A stretch of 58,956 nucleotides of DNA from Gnetum montanum (lineage: Eukaryota; Streptophyta; Gnetopsida; Gnetales; Gnetaceae): positions 50,911-109,866 of the forward strand of contig MNCI01018161.1 of NCBI GenBank assembly GCA_015680685.1. The letters run 5' to 3'. This document shows positions 12,112 through 22,226 of the stretch, in pieces. Positions within the stretch are counted from its first letter, which is position 1; the number at the start of each line of letters is the position of its first letter. Under the pieces are notes generated by a model. The model was not told where the DNA came from and ran no database searches. It saw only the letters and a list, made by a program, of their open reading frames with translations. A program made the translations under genes and the position numbers.

Positions 12112-12599
12112 NNNNNNNNNNNNNNNNNNNNNNNNNNNNNNNNNNNNNNNNNNNNNNNNNNNNNNNNNNNNNNNNNNNNNNNNNNNNNNNNNNNNNNNNN
12201 NNNNNNNNNNNNNNNNNNNNNNNNNNNNNNNNNNNNNNNNNNNNNNNNNNNNNNNNNNNNNNNNNNNNNNNNNNNNNNNNNNNNNNNNNNNNNNNNNNNN
12301 NNNNNNNNNNNNNNNNNNNNNNNNNNNNNNNNNNNNNNNNNNNNNNNNNNNNNNNNNNNNNNNNNNNNNNNNNNNNNNNNNNNNNNNNNNNNNNNNNNNN
12401 NNNNNNNNNNNNNNNNNNNNNNNNNNNNNNNNNNNNNNNNNNNNNNNNNNNNNNNNNNNNNNNNNNNNNNNNNNNNNNNNNNNNNNNNNNNNNNNNNNNN
12501 NNNNNNNNNNNNNNNNNNNNNNNNNNNNNNNNNNNNNNNNNNNNNNNNNNNNNNNNNNNNNNNNNNNNNNNNNNNNNNNNNNNNNNNNNNNNNNNNNNN
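12112..12599. other. Assembly gap (488 N) over RNase H / integrase N-terminus of F
   Basis: Run of N. By domain order it should hold the rest of RNase H and the zinc-binding N-terminus of integrase. Repetitive sequence probably prevented closure. Confidence 0.95.
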
Positions 12600-13545
12600 A
12601 TGGGGGAATGACTGCTAGGATGGAGGGTCCGCAATAATGGATTCAGCCTTTAGAACCCTTTGACATCTAGGGGATAGATTTTATGGGACCGATTACACCA
12701 ATGTCCAATAGAAAAGTGTATATAATTGTTGCTGTTGATTACTTAACCAAATGGGCTGAAGCAGCCACTGTAACAGATTGCACACCATCTACAACTGCAT
12801 GATTTGTACAACAACAAATCGTTAACAGGTTTGGTGTGCCACGTGCACTTATTTCCGATAATGGAACACATTTTACAGGTGCAACCTTTAGAAAGTTGAT
12901 GCAACGCTTAGGGGTTGAGCATAAAATGACCATACCTTACCACCCCCAAGCTAATGGTCAAGCTGAGGTTACTAATAGGGAGATTACCAGAATATTAACA
13001 CGAACAATTAGCAAATTTAGGCGAGACAGGAGCATGAAACTGAATGACGCTCTTTGGGCGTATCGTTCCACTTGGAAGCTCCCTACAGGATATTCTCCCT
13101 ATGAGCTAGTGTACGAGAAACTTCCAAAACTTCCTATACAGAGTGAGCTCCGTACACTGTCCATGGCTTACGAACTGCATCTGGATCTCGACCTAGCACA
13201 AAAACAACGACTAGCAACTTTGAATGTGTTAGAAAAGAATAGATTAGTTGCACTATCATTAAATGAGTTGCACAAGGCACACAGTAAACAATGTCATGAC
13301 TTAAGGATCTTAAGGTTTAAGTACCAACTAGGAGATAAGGTCCTTTACTGGAACCCCATGCATGTACCCCAACGTACAAAGTTTCAAACCTTGTGGGAAG
13401 GACCTTATATTATTCATACTACCTTTCCCTCTAGAGCCATGATGATATATAAGCCTGACAACCCAGATAAAAGGTTACTGGTTAATGCACAACAAACAAA
13501 ACCTTTTTGTGAAGCCGCAACAGCCAGTGCAAATTATGCCTCCAC
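12600..13545 (+). pseudogene. Integrase of element F
   Basis: Retroviral-type integrase core that would insert F cDNA. The three catalytic positions are visible: D in GIDFMGP (about 12679), D in ISDNGTHF (about 12850-12875) and E in NGQAEVTNREI (about 12952-12985). The family motif LWAYRSTWKLPTGYSPYELV follows, then a C-terminal domain with GDKVLYWN and WEGPYII. From 12836 the frame is open for 328 codons, the longest uninterrupted coding stretch in the window. Upstream, stops near 12634, 12670 and 12800 and the N gap break it. All three catalytic residues are retained. Confidence 0.9.
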
Positions 13546-13639
13546 CAGCGGGCAACCTTGCTCATTATTTCAGATCTCTCCCTTACAACTCAATCATGGG
13601 GGAGATGGCCACCTATGCCAATCATATGGGGCCCTCAGT

Positions 13640-13780
13640 TCTTTTTCAATTTTTGTTTTACACATTTTTTTTCAATGTTTTTGTCTTACACATTTTTGTT
13701 TTACAACTTTCTTTAACTTTTCTTATTTTTGTTTTACAACATCATTATACTTTTCTATTTTTTTGTGTGTGTGTGTGTGT
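13640..13780 (+). repeat. Pyrimidine-rich TTTTACA repeats and (GT)n microsatellite
   Basis: Four to five degenerate copies of a unit of about 25 bases containing TTTTGTTTTACA, followed by about nine GT dinucleotides. Immediately downstream of the integrase reading. Confidence 0.7.
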
Positions 13781-15098
13781 ATCCACCCTGTAAGTTCATC
13801 ACCCAATAAGTGTTCAGACTAATGGTATGAACTGTTTTCATATTGATTGCTAATGTTTGGTTTTTACCTTTAAGTTACAATGCTGATACTAAGGTATGTT
13901 TCTTTTGATATGGTAGGCAACGAGATCACTTCATCCATCCATCAATTTCTATGGTTTCTCTTGGCTTGGAAATGTACAGTTCCCTTTCAATAAGAACTTT
14001 AACGAATCGATGACTGGGTATTTCTCAAACTAAGGAAGGACTCAAGGATTGCAAAGAGTGTGACTTCAAGGGAACTTGGTGCTTTTGTGTTGGTCATTCT
14101 CTTGGGTGCTTAGATGTTTCTTCTTGAGTTTTCTTACCATTCCAATGTTACCTAATTATCGGAAGCTGAGACAATAAAAATAAGAAGTCTTTGCATGGTG
14201 TGGTCCCCATGCATAAAAACAGAAAACACAAAAAAAAAACCAAAGTGAGGATTCAAAGCACACCCCTTAGACGAAATAAAATTTGGGCTACAAGCACTAG
14301 TTATGGAACCAAAAGTGTTTTCTCTAACTAAGGCCCTTCTCACTTCCCATTGTCTCCTTTGTTTCATCGGAATGGTGGTGGCTCTTTGAAGATGCATCCT
14401 CATTATCCAAGTGGATGGTTTAATTGAATGCATTGATGCGAAGTCACTGGAAGTGGTTGGTTTGAGCCCGGAGTTGGAATGAGATTTGCCAAGTCCCATT
14501 AATCATCAAACACAAAAGGGGCTGTACACCACCTTATTCTTGGAATTCCATTCCATTTCTCTTCTCTCCATCCTTCTCTCCATTGCTCATCTCATTGCCG
14601 ATTGTATCATTAGTGTATATATTTTGGTTGATGCATTGTTTTCTTTTTGGTAAACTCTTGTGGTTAAGACTTTAACTCTTGTTCCAAAGGACATTCTCAG
14701 AGCCTACAGACTCTTTGAATGTGGGTTTGTCAGGGCATTAACGACATGAGCCTGCTTTGGGGAGGACCCACTGGCATTCCTATTTGGAGCATTAGTTAAC
14801 TTCCTTTCCTTAACATTTTGCAATTAATTTTATGTTTTGTTCATTACCATCTTGACATCCCTTTCATCGATGCCATAGTTATCCCTTTTTACCTATCTTT
14901 CTTACTCCTTTTCTTTCTCCATTTTAATGCTACCAAAGGTTTGCGATTAGTCATGAGGGTACGGGGCCTGATTTTTCAATTTTTCTCCTAAGCCTCGAAT
15001 TTTTTTGTTTCTCTTCCTAACCCCTACACCTTTGGTAGTCATCATCTACATCTTCCCAGATCCATATTAGCCATACCACAACCAAGCCAATGGACCTT

Positions 15099-15202
15099 CA
15101 CTAAAGCAAGGTATTAATTACTTAATGATTCAATTACCCTTGCAAATATNGCACTAAAGCAAGATATTAATTACTTAATGATTCAATTACCCTTGCAAAT
15201 AT
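15099..15202 (+). repeat. 51-base direct duplication flanking a single N
   Basis: CACTAAAGCAAGGTATTAAT... occurs at 15099-15149 and again at 15152-15202 with one difference, and N sits at 15150. This is the pattern left when two overlapping contig ends are joined without merging. It is probably an assembly artefact. Confidence 0.75.
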
Positions 15203-15605
15203 ATGATTTTGTTGTGTGTGTAGATGACAATCATACAACAACGGAATGGATCTGGAGCAAACACTTGGAATGGAGTAGCACTGAAGCAGCTATCCAAGGA
15301 GCAAGATTGATGACGTGCCTATGGATGGACAACGAAGGCACAATCTTGGTGTTGGTAGCAGCAAGGCTCTTCTCTCTTCTTGTCTTCTCTTCTCTCTCCT
15401 CTTTTCTCTCAGCTGACAACACAGGCCTAATGTCATTGTAATAAGGTATTCACCCTTGTTGTCATGAACACTAGTTTTGTCAAGTCTTGTAATAATTATC
15501 CGTTCACATATCATTCCATTAGTTCCATTCCCTTCAATAATCCCATACCTACCTTATATTATTGTAAGGAACTCAAGGACGAGTTTTCATTCAGTCATGG
15601 GGCTA

Positions 15606-16594
15606 TGATGAGACACGATATGCACAAGCCACGATATCACGTACACGATATCGTGGCCGCTGTGATATCGTGTACGTGATATCATGGCCGCTGTGATATC
15701 CCATCCCCTGAGATATCGCGTACACGATATCGTGGTCCGCTGCCAAATCTATAAATAAGAGGCAGCACTCCCCTCATTGGTAATCATAGGCTAGAAGTAG
15801 CAAAGCTCTGGTAGATTGATCACCCCAGAGAGAGAATATTTACCATGTGCCCGCAGTAGGAGTCCCCCAAGTGAACGGTTCTTTATTCGAGTAGCTTTGT
15901 ACCTAAACGCAAGTTGTGTATGGCAATAAAGACGAGCTTTGTGGATAAACCTTGCAGTACATGGATAGGTTTATTTAATGTTATTTATTTCTTTCCTAGT
16001 AATGCAGCATGAGTACGACTTGGTTACGAGCATTGACGAATGTGTACGGCTAGCCAAGGAAGCGGCTACTCATCGTGATTAGATTCTCTCACCCTTATCT
16101 GCTAGAATGTGGGACAAGTACGACTTGATTACGAGCATCTACGGATGTGTACGACTAGTCAAGGAATTAGCTGCTTGTCACACTTAGGCTAGTTAGGTGC
16201 CTTAGTACGATCGCTTCGAGCACGTGCGTTACGTGTGGTAATCCCAGTAACGATTAGCATTTGGTAGCCATAGTTGCATAGTTCAGGGTGTGTACAACAA
16301 GTGGGAATGGATGTTGACACTAAGACTTAGTGCTGTAGTTAGAGTTAGTTTTAGTCTCTCAACCCTTCACCCCTTAGCATAGGAGATAAACTAGAAAAGA
16401 CCAAAAAAATCATATACCTCGGACATACTTAACCATACACCGTGACAATAACAAGTAAGTTTGGGAAGACAACGATTAATTAACCCCAAGTGTTCCTTGT
16501 AGTGTTTAGGAATTTAGTCTGTAGAGTTCAACTAGATCACACGTGCTACACTTGTTTCATATGGTTGAGTGTAGGGGTACCTCACCACTCATCA
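15606..16594 (+). repeat. 3' LTR of element F
   Basis: 989 bases, same termini as the 5' LTR. The GATATC palindrome block at 15625-15740 has one extra unit of about 31 bases relative to the 5' copy. TATAAATA at 15750-15757. The 5' and 3' LTRs align collinearly to CTCATCA. Differences are mostly C/T and G/A. Confidence 0.92.
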
Positions 16595-16840
16595 TTTGCA
16601 GTCCTAGTAGACTTCTAGATGCTAGTTTAATGTCATAGTGGACAATGGATGTTGTGCTAGTTTAGCGTCATGACCCAAGGATGATCTGTTGTGCTAGTTT
16701 AACATCATGACCCAAGGATGAGTTGTTGTGCTAGTTTAATGTCATGACCCAAGGATGAGCTATGCCAGTTTATAGTCATAGTGGATTGTCTGTGCTAGTT
16801 TATAGTCATAGCGGACTGGTGCTTACCTTGCTTACATATG
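16595..16840 (-). repeat. CTAGTTTAA spacer repeats, right part (element A)
   Basis: About six degenerate units built on GTGCTAGTTTAATGTCATG plus ACCCAAGGATGAG or TAGTGGAC. It continues the array cut at 6549 by element F. The same unit and position occur in B and C. Confidence 0.75.
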
Positions 16841-17333
16841 GTGTGGTGTTGCATGGATAGTCATGCTGTGTGCCTATGAGATCCTATAAAAAATAAACTA
16901 CAAAAACAACATCAAGTGGAAATGATTGTAAATAGAGTTGAAATGCACAAATGAAAGGAAAGCAATGCAAAAATCGATAGTTTTAGGCCGTCCTGGGCCA
17001 TAGGCTAGTTTAAGGCCTTTTAAGGCCATATGTTTTTGTTGTTTTTCAAATGCAATGCATAAGCTAAGTAGAGGGATGGCTAAACGAAGTAGAAATGGGT
17101 AAAAAAGGTGAGGTAGTGTGTAAACTAGGCAAGTAGTAAAATGTAAATGCATGAATAAATGTAACCCAAGAAAAACCCAAAAATGCATGGCTAATGAAGG
17201 CAAGGGGTGAACTAGTGCTTAACGTGTTTTTGGCCAAGGAAAAGTCTTGATCGCATAGTTGCTTCCTAATTAGGTTTGGATTTGGGAGTGTGCAAGGCTT
17301 AAGATCCTCTAGGAGGCTATTGGCTTCAACCAC
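16841..17333 (-). other. Pol-deletion junction and pre-protease linker of element A
   Basis: At about 16885 the sequence jumps from the integrase-side spacer to DNA homologous to B near 26935-27100 (shared ACAACATCAAG / GAACATCAAG context and CTAGTTTAAGGCC words). In B the RT-RNase H-integrase block lies between these points. No coding motif is seen. Confidence 0.6.
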
Positions 17334-17766
17334 TCATTCAGGTGTGTTAGCCTTAGGCACTATGTTGGTTGCCGTATGTGTACCATCAAAGAACTCTTCT
17401 TCTGAAACTTGCGCCATGTCTATGTCATGGATAGTCAAAGAGGAAGCATTATTACCATGGATGATAACTTGACCACCTTCATATGGAAGGTGGATTTTTT
17501 GGTGGATGAGAGAGGAGATGACCCTTAGTTGGGCTAACCACGACCTGCCTAGAATCATGTTGAAACTTGGCATCTTCTCTATGATAGTGAAATTTACACT
17601 AGTGGGGAATTGCTCTTCTACCATGAAGGCTAGGTTGATTGTACCCCTGACTATGACGTGTGATCTGTTGAAAGATTTTAGACATGTGGTTTTGGTTGGC
17701 CTAATTTCATCTACTAGATCTAGTTTATTGATGACGGAGTACAGGACTACGTTTGTTGCTACATGA
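17334..17766 (-). pseudogene. Retropepsin remnant of element A
   Basis: The minus-strand frame 17624-17334 carries the protease C-terminal signature NMILGRSWL followed by LIHQKIHLPYEGGQVIIHG. It matches the B copy at 33131-33430 (NLIIGRPWL ... SSIHQEIYLPYEGGEVFIHG). The more N-terminal active-site part lies at about 17640-17766 in a disrupted frame. Protease would process Gag-Pol, but no partner pol remains in this element. Confidence 0.75.
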
Positions 17767-18640
17767 TCATCAACATGTACTCTACAGATGGTACACTACC
17801 CAACACATATGCTAATGGATAGTGGACCTGTAGTGACCTCTCCTCATTTGGGGTTAACTTTGATTGCATCATCCTAAAAGGATAGAGATTTTGAACCCAA
17901 TTCCTATGGTGTAGGGGCCAACATCATTGCACGGATGGATGCTTCATCTACAGGGATGTCCTCTGTAATAGGAATGGATGCCAAGATTCGGGCCAATGCT
18001 TGGTAGTGAGTAGATGAAGTCATGACTAGGTCGTACAAGCTCAACATTGTGTTCTTTTTCTTGAACATTTATTTCACCCAGGTTAGTGTAGCCATGAAGT
18101 CCTTGTCTTTAGCTGTTGTGATGGCCTTGACTTCCTCCCTGTGGCTTGAGTGACAAATCTCTCACATAGGGGACTTGGGCTTGGTTTGCTTGGCTTGCTT
18201 GGGGGTAGGGCCCCAATGTTTGGTTGTTTCTTATCAATTATAGCCTTTTCTTTAGCCATGGGGGTCACGAGGCACTCACTCATCCTCTTGCATTACCATT
18301 TGGTAGGCTTGCCTGGGTTACTAGTGGGGTCAACCCTTGAAGGAGGAGGGATCAAGATGATACCCACTATTGGGCTTTGGGTGGGTGAGGGGCCATCATG
18401 TTGTGGCATCCTTATGATAAAGGGTGGCTTAGGATTTGTTGTATGAGCAACTCATTGTGGAACCTTGATAATGAAATGTTGCTTAGTGATTGTTGTTGCT
18501 GTGTCGTGCTAGTTTAACATCTTAGTGGACTGTTGGTTTGGAACCTTGACCACAAAGGGTGTTGTGGGTGCCTGAGGTGGCACTTTGATAACAAAGGGAG
18601 GCCTCTTGCTATGAGAGTTGCTATTTGCAGAAAATGGCTA
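17767..18640 (-). pseudogene. C-terminal gag/linker remnant of element A
   Basis: Corresponds to B about 33660-34480 (shared words around the CATGACTAGGTCGTACAAGC / CATGACCAAGTCATACAGGC site). A Pro/Ser-rich frame is open at 18283-18083 on the minus strand. The rest of gag present in B (34.5-36.75 kb) is absent, because A passes directly into the leader at 18640. Confidence 0.6.
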
Positions 18641-19114
18641 AATCTAAAAACTATAGAAAAATGACTAAGTCTATCCGTAGCAGGAAAATGGCTAAGTATA
18701 AAAATATAGAAAAAATGGCTAAGTGTAACAATGCAGAAAAAAAGCTAAGTATGAAAATGCAGAAAAAATGCCAAGTATGAAAACTACTAAAAATGGCCAA
18801 CTTTGGTGCTAAACTCACTATGTTGAAGCTTACTATGCTTGCTACACTGGAGCTTGCTACACTCGCTATGCTAGAGTATGTCATGCTCATTACGCTACAC
18901 GTGACATAGCCGCTATGTTGTCCAGGGTGTACCTGCTATGCTACGCGTGACATAGCTGCTACAATGCACAGGGTGTAGCCACTATGTTGCTACACTACAT
19001 GTGATGTAGCCACTATGATGTGCAAGATGTACATGCTATGATACTATGCTATGCATGATGTAGTTGCTACGCTATGCAGGATGTTATTCAGGCCCTCCTT
19101 CTAGTGCCAAAAAT
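18641..19114 (-). other. Leader of element A with AAATGGCTAAG repeats and primer site
   Basis: About six copies of a unit of 20-25 bases (AAAAATGGCTAAGTATGAAA type) at 18641-18800, then an array with TGCTACGCGTGACATAGC words (18850-19080). The bases next to the LTR, read on the minus strand, give TTGGCACTAGAAGGAGGGCC in the primer-site position. I do not assign the tRNA. Element B has the equivalent leader at 36760-37223. Confidence 0.65.
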
Positions 19115-20582
19115 TATGACATCCAAAAATCTCAGTGATTGGAACATTGAGAGGTCACTGGGCATACAGGCTAAATGGTCATGTGAGGGTTGTGCTAGAT
19201 AGAATGGAAATAGGATGTACTAAATGGTCTTATTGATCAAACAAGGATTTCCATGGTGTTAAAATGACCATGTGTGAGAAGAGTTCATACTACATTACGC
19301 GCGGGCATTGGGTCTGAGAAAGCTAGAGCATAGCAGGGTGTCCCGACCTGAGAACAATGACGTAAATGTGTAAATATGTATGAAGAGTGAGAAAATGCAA
19401 GTGTTACACTAAATTCCAAAGAGAAATGCTTGAGAAATGTAATAGAGTTTGAGAATACTAGTACATTTCCCCAAAAGACGGAGCATAGGTAATTCACAAA
19501 GGTATACATAGTGTACAATAGGTGCAATGGAAGTGCAGTCATAGGCTTGGTGGTGTCAAGCTGTGAAGTCTGGTGCTCACTATGATGAACTATGTCTACT
19601 AGGTTGGTAGCCATGGTGTACTGTGTGATGTTGTATAAGGTTGTAATAGGGCTGTAGTATACTGTGCAGTGTAGCTATGCCTCTCTGCCAGTGTAGTGTG
19701 CTCTGGGTCTCATTCACCCATGGAGCTAAGTGCCAAGATGCCAAAGTGCCAAATGCCAAATGGAAGTGCCAACTACCTCATTGGTAAGAAATGAATGCCA
19801 ACCCTCCTCTCTTCCTCCCCTTCAAAAGAGGATGTAGGGGCATTTATAGGGCTAGGGTTAACCCAAAATGCGGATCAGGTGCCACATGGCAGTGTGGTGG
19901 GTGGGACCATGCTCATCCCATGTTATGTGCACAACATGGGACATTGGCTACAATGCTAGATAGGGTGCTATGCTGCAGTAGATGTGGTGCTATGCTACAT
20001 AGCATGATAGGGTGCTATGCTATGCTACACTATGCAGTGTAACAGGGTGCTATGTTGTGTTATGCAACGTAGCGCAATAGGGTGCTACGCTATGCTACGC
20101 TACATAGCGTAATAGGGTGCTACGCTATACTATGCATGGTTGCTACACTGCAGTAGACATGGGTGCTACGCTATAGTAGACATGATTTTATGCTGCTTGA
20201 GAAATGGTTGCTACGTTGTAGTAGACATGGTGCTATGTTGTAGTAGACATGGTTCTACGCTACTTGAGAAATGGTTGCTACGCTGTAGTAGAGATGGTGC
20301 TATGCTACCCAGCGTGACAAGGTGCTACACTGTGTTATGCTATGTAGTGTAATAGAGTGTTATGCTATGCTATGCTACGCAGTGTAATAGGGTGCTACAC
20401 TACATAGCATAACATCTGTGTAGAAACTATCATCATTTTGACACTTAGAAAAATTTTGCAAATTCAGCAGTTGGAGCTGAGTATACCCAACACTTTGAAA
20501 AATTTTTGGCAAAGTGCCACCATTTTGATACTTAGAAAATTTGTAGCCATGATGTCGAGAACTGAAATTTTGTGGTATTTCA
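19115..20582 (-). repeat. 5' LTR of Tat element A
   Basis: Partner of 3902-5346. It shares the AATGACCATGTGTGAGAAGA block, the minus-strand TATA (complement of 19842-19848, degenerate) and the palindrome array at 19935-20412. It ends GGTATTTCA, then the target duplication ATGAT. Confidence 0.85.
19935..20412 (-). repeat. U3 palindrome array of element A, 5' LTR copy
   Basis: Same kind of unit as 4738-5175 (GGTGCTATGCTAC plus palindromic TACATAGC/GTAGCGTA cores), with different unit number and order. It lies upstream of the minus-strand TATA. B and C LTRs have related words but no comparably regular array. Confidence 0.65.
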
Positions 20583-20676
20583 ATGATGGTTCAAGTTTCT
20601 CTCTCTATAGTTAAAACAAGCACATGGTATATTGAGAGAAAATGTTCAAGACATATGATAGGAGATAAAACCTAGT
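20583..20676 (+). pseudogene. Copia element E fragment between A and B (start of protease)
   Basis: 94 bases of host Copia including both target duplications (ATGAT 20583-20587, CTAGT 20672-20676). It reads as the region around the Copia protease active site: CSRHMIGDKT is encoded at about 20650-20672. The usual Asp-Ser-Gly just before it has decayed. The reading continues at 38915 after element B. Confidence 0.8.
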
Positions 20677-22226
20677 TGTAGCAACTAAAGACATTGATGG
20701 CTAGAATGGTCACATTGAGGGGTTTGTGGTTATAGTACAACCCTAACACCACCCTCATCTGAAGGGCCATCACTAGAGGGAAAAATGGAGGTGGAGTGCC
20801 TTGGGTGATCTTGTCGATCAAACTAAGACTTACAAAGTGTTTTGATGAACAAGTTCTAGAGGGTTCACACAATGTTTTTGGTGGTACTAGGGCTAACTAA
20901 GCTTGAGCATAGTAGGGTTTTCTAATGTGAAAATGATGGTGAAAATATGAAAATGCATGCAAAATAGAAAAAAATGTGAGTGTGATGCTAAATGCCAAAG
21001 AAAATTCTTGAAAATGCAATGGAGTTTGAAAGAGGAAGAATGGCACCATCCTAAATCGGGGAAGTGTAGCAATTGCAAGAGAGAGGTGAGGAGGTATGTG
21101 ATGTATAGATGAGCATAGTAGGTAGTGTAGTCATAGTATTTGGGCTATGAAATTGGCATCTACTATGAAGTCTAAAGATACTAGGTTGGGTACCGTGGTG
21201 TCTTATGGATTGTGGTGTGTTGCAATATGCAAAGGTGGTGTCCCAAAGTTTTTCCAAGGCATTAGGTGTGTTTGGATGCAAGTGCGTTGGTGCCAAAGTG
21301 TCAATTGGTGAGTGAAAATGTCCACAAAATGCTTCAAAATGCTAGTGCCTCAAAAGATTCCAACCCATAAAATGTGAAATGTAAGGGTATTTATAGGATT
21401 AAGGTTGATGTGAAGTATGGATTGGACATCACCTGGTAAAGGGGTAGGTGAGGCTATGTTGACACTAGCTATGCTCCCACTAGAGCAATTGGTCCTATAC
21501 TTTTGTGTGTACCAATGGACATTAAGACTACCATATTGTGACTATGCCACCAAGCCTACATGTGCCAGAGCTGAAGAGACCACAATGTTCCTGCAAATAG
21601 TGCAAAATAGTGCAATTTGGAGGCTATGCTCCAGGAAAATGCCCTCCCCTCTCTTGAGTGGGATTGAGCATAGGTACAATTTTGGAACAACTGGTGGATA
21701 CAAAAATGATGCAAATTGCTAATCTTCCTTGTCAGAGGAGTGTTGGAGCTAAGATGGAGGTCAGTACTAAGCTCTAGAAGCTTTTGGAGGCTGCCTTACA
21801 TTACTACACTAGCTATGCTTTGGAGCATAACCTTATACTTAGGCAAAATTTGCAAAAATTAAAGCCTAGTGTTGGCTATGCTAGCTACACTCTAGAGTGT
21901 AGTAGGAAAAGTGAGAGCATAGCATTGACACTTAGAAAAAATTGGCAAAACTTGCAATCTTCATTCAAGCTACATTGGCTTTGCTCTGGAGTGTAGCAAG
22001 AGTGGTAGCTTTAGGATTTAGAAAGTCTACCAAAATATCTCTTCCATGCCGAGCTAGCTTAATAGCTTCTATCTTGACACCTAAGCAAAACTAGCTACTG
22101 AAGTACACGCTACATTGGCTACGATTTGAAGCATAGTAGGGATAATAGGAGCATAGGATAACACTTAGAAAAATTGTTGCAACTACTATCAACACTTAGA
22201 AAATTTTGCAATTTTGGTTCTATGCA
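20677..22226 (-). repeat. 3' LTR of element B, truncated
   Basis: Starts TGTAGCAACTAAAGAC and aligns with 37224-38914 (e.g. TTCACACAATGTTTTTGGTG). Minus-strand TATAAATA, complement of 21388-21395. The last 150 or so bases of the LTR, up to GGTGTTTCA, are missing. Sequence jumps from TTCTATG directly to 3' noncoding DNA starting CACTCTTGAGTGG. Confidence 0.75.

Larger units (their letters stand above)
13546..15605 (+). other. 3' noncoding region of element F, no env-like gene
   Basis: About 2 kb between integrase and 3' LTR. Athila elements often carry an env-like ORF here. I find only short unrelated open frames. It holds TTTTACA/pyrimidine-rich repeats (13640-13760), a (GT)n run (about 13763-13780) and a 51-base duplication around an N (15099-15202). 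Confidence 0.65.
6550..16594 (+). mobile_element. Element F: Athila-like Ty3 retrotransposon nested in element A
   Basis: Full-length plus-strand element, about 10 kb. The LTRs are 6550-7507 and 15606-16594 with termini TGATGAG and CTCATCA. The primer site matches tRNA-Asp. The order is gag, retropepsin, RT, (N gap), integrase and a long 3' noncoding part. The RT motif FMDDFS and the Asp primer site fit the Athila branch. Flanks TTTAC (6545-6549) and TTTGC (16595-16599) are a target duplication with one mismatch, and they interrupt the CTAGTTTAA repeats of element A. By eye the LTRs differ by several percent. F keeps far more CpG than its hosts, consistent with being the youngest insertion in the nest. 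Stops in gag and pol make it non-autonomous. Confidence 0.9.
3902..20582 (-). mobile_element. Element A: Tat-like Ty3 element, internally deleted, hosting element F
   Basis: Minus-strand element with LTRs at 3902-5346 (3') and 19115-20582 (5'), flanked by a perfect target duplication ATGAT (3897-3901 and 20583-20587). Joining the flanks restores the Copia gag-protease reading. Between the LTRs remain a 3' noncoding region, the CTAGTTTAA spacer array (split by element F), a protease remnant, a short gag end and the leader. No RT, RNase H or integrase is present. At the place where element B has about 3.4 kb of pol, A passes straight from the spacer (about 16840) to sequence homologous to B's 26935. 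Most of gag is missing too. A is thus a non-autonomous deletion derivative of the B/C family. Confidence 0.85.

Noticed and set aside
12109-12634. Open frames of up to 292 codons across 12112-12599
   Set aside because: They are produced by the run of N and carry no sequence information.
13763-13780. (GT)n run as a regulatory element
   Set aside because: An ordinary microsatellite in noncoding DNA, with nothing pointing to function.
14152-14499. 115-codon minus-strand open frame in the 3' noncoding part of F
   Set aside because: No family motif, antisense to the element, and no support from codon pattern. Treated as chance.
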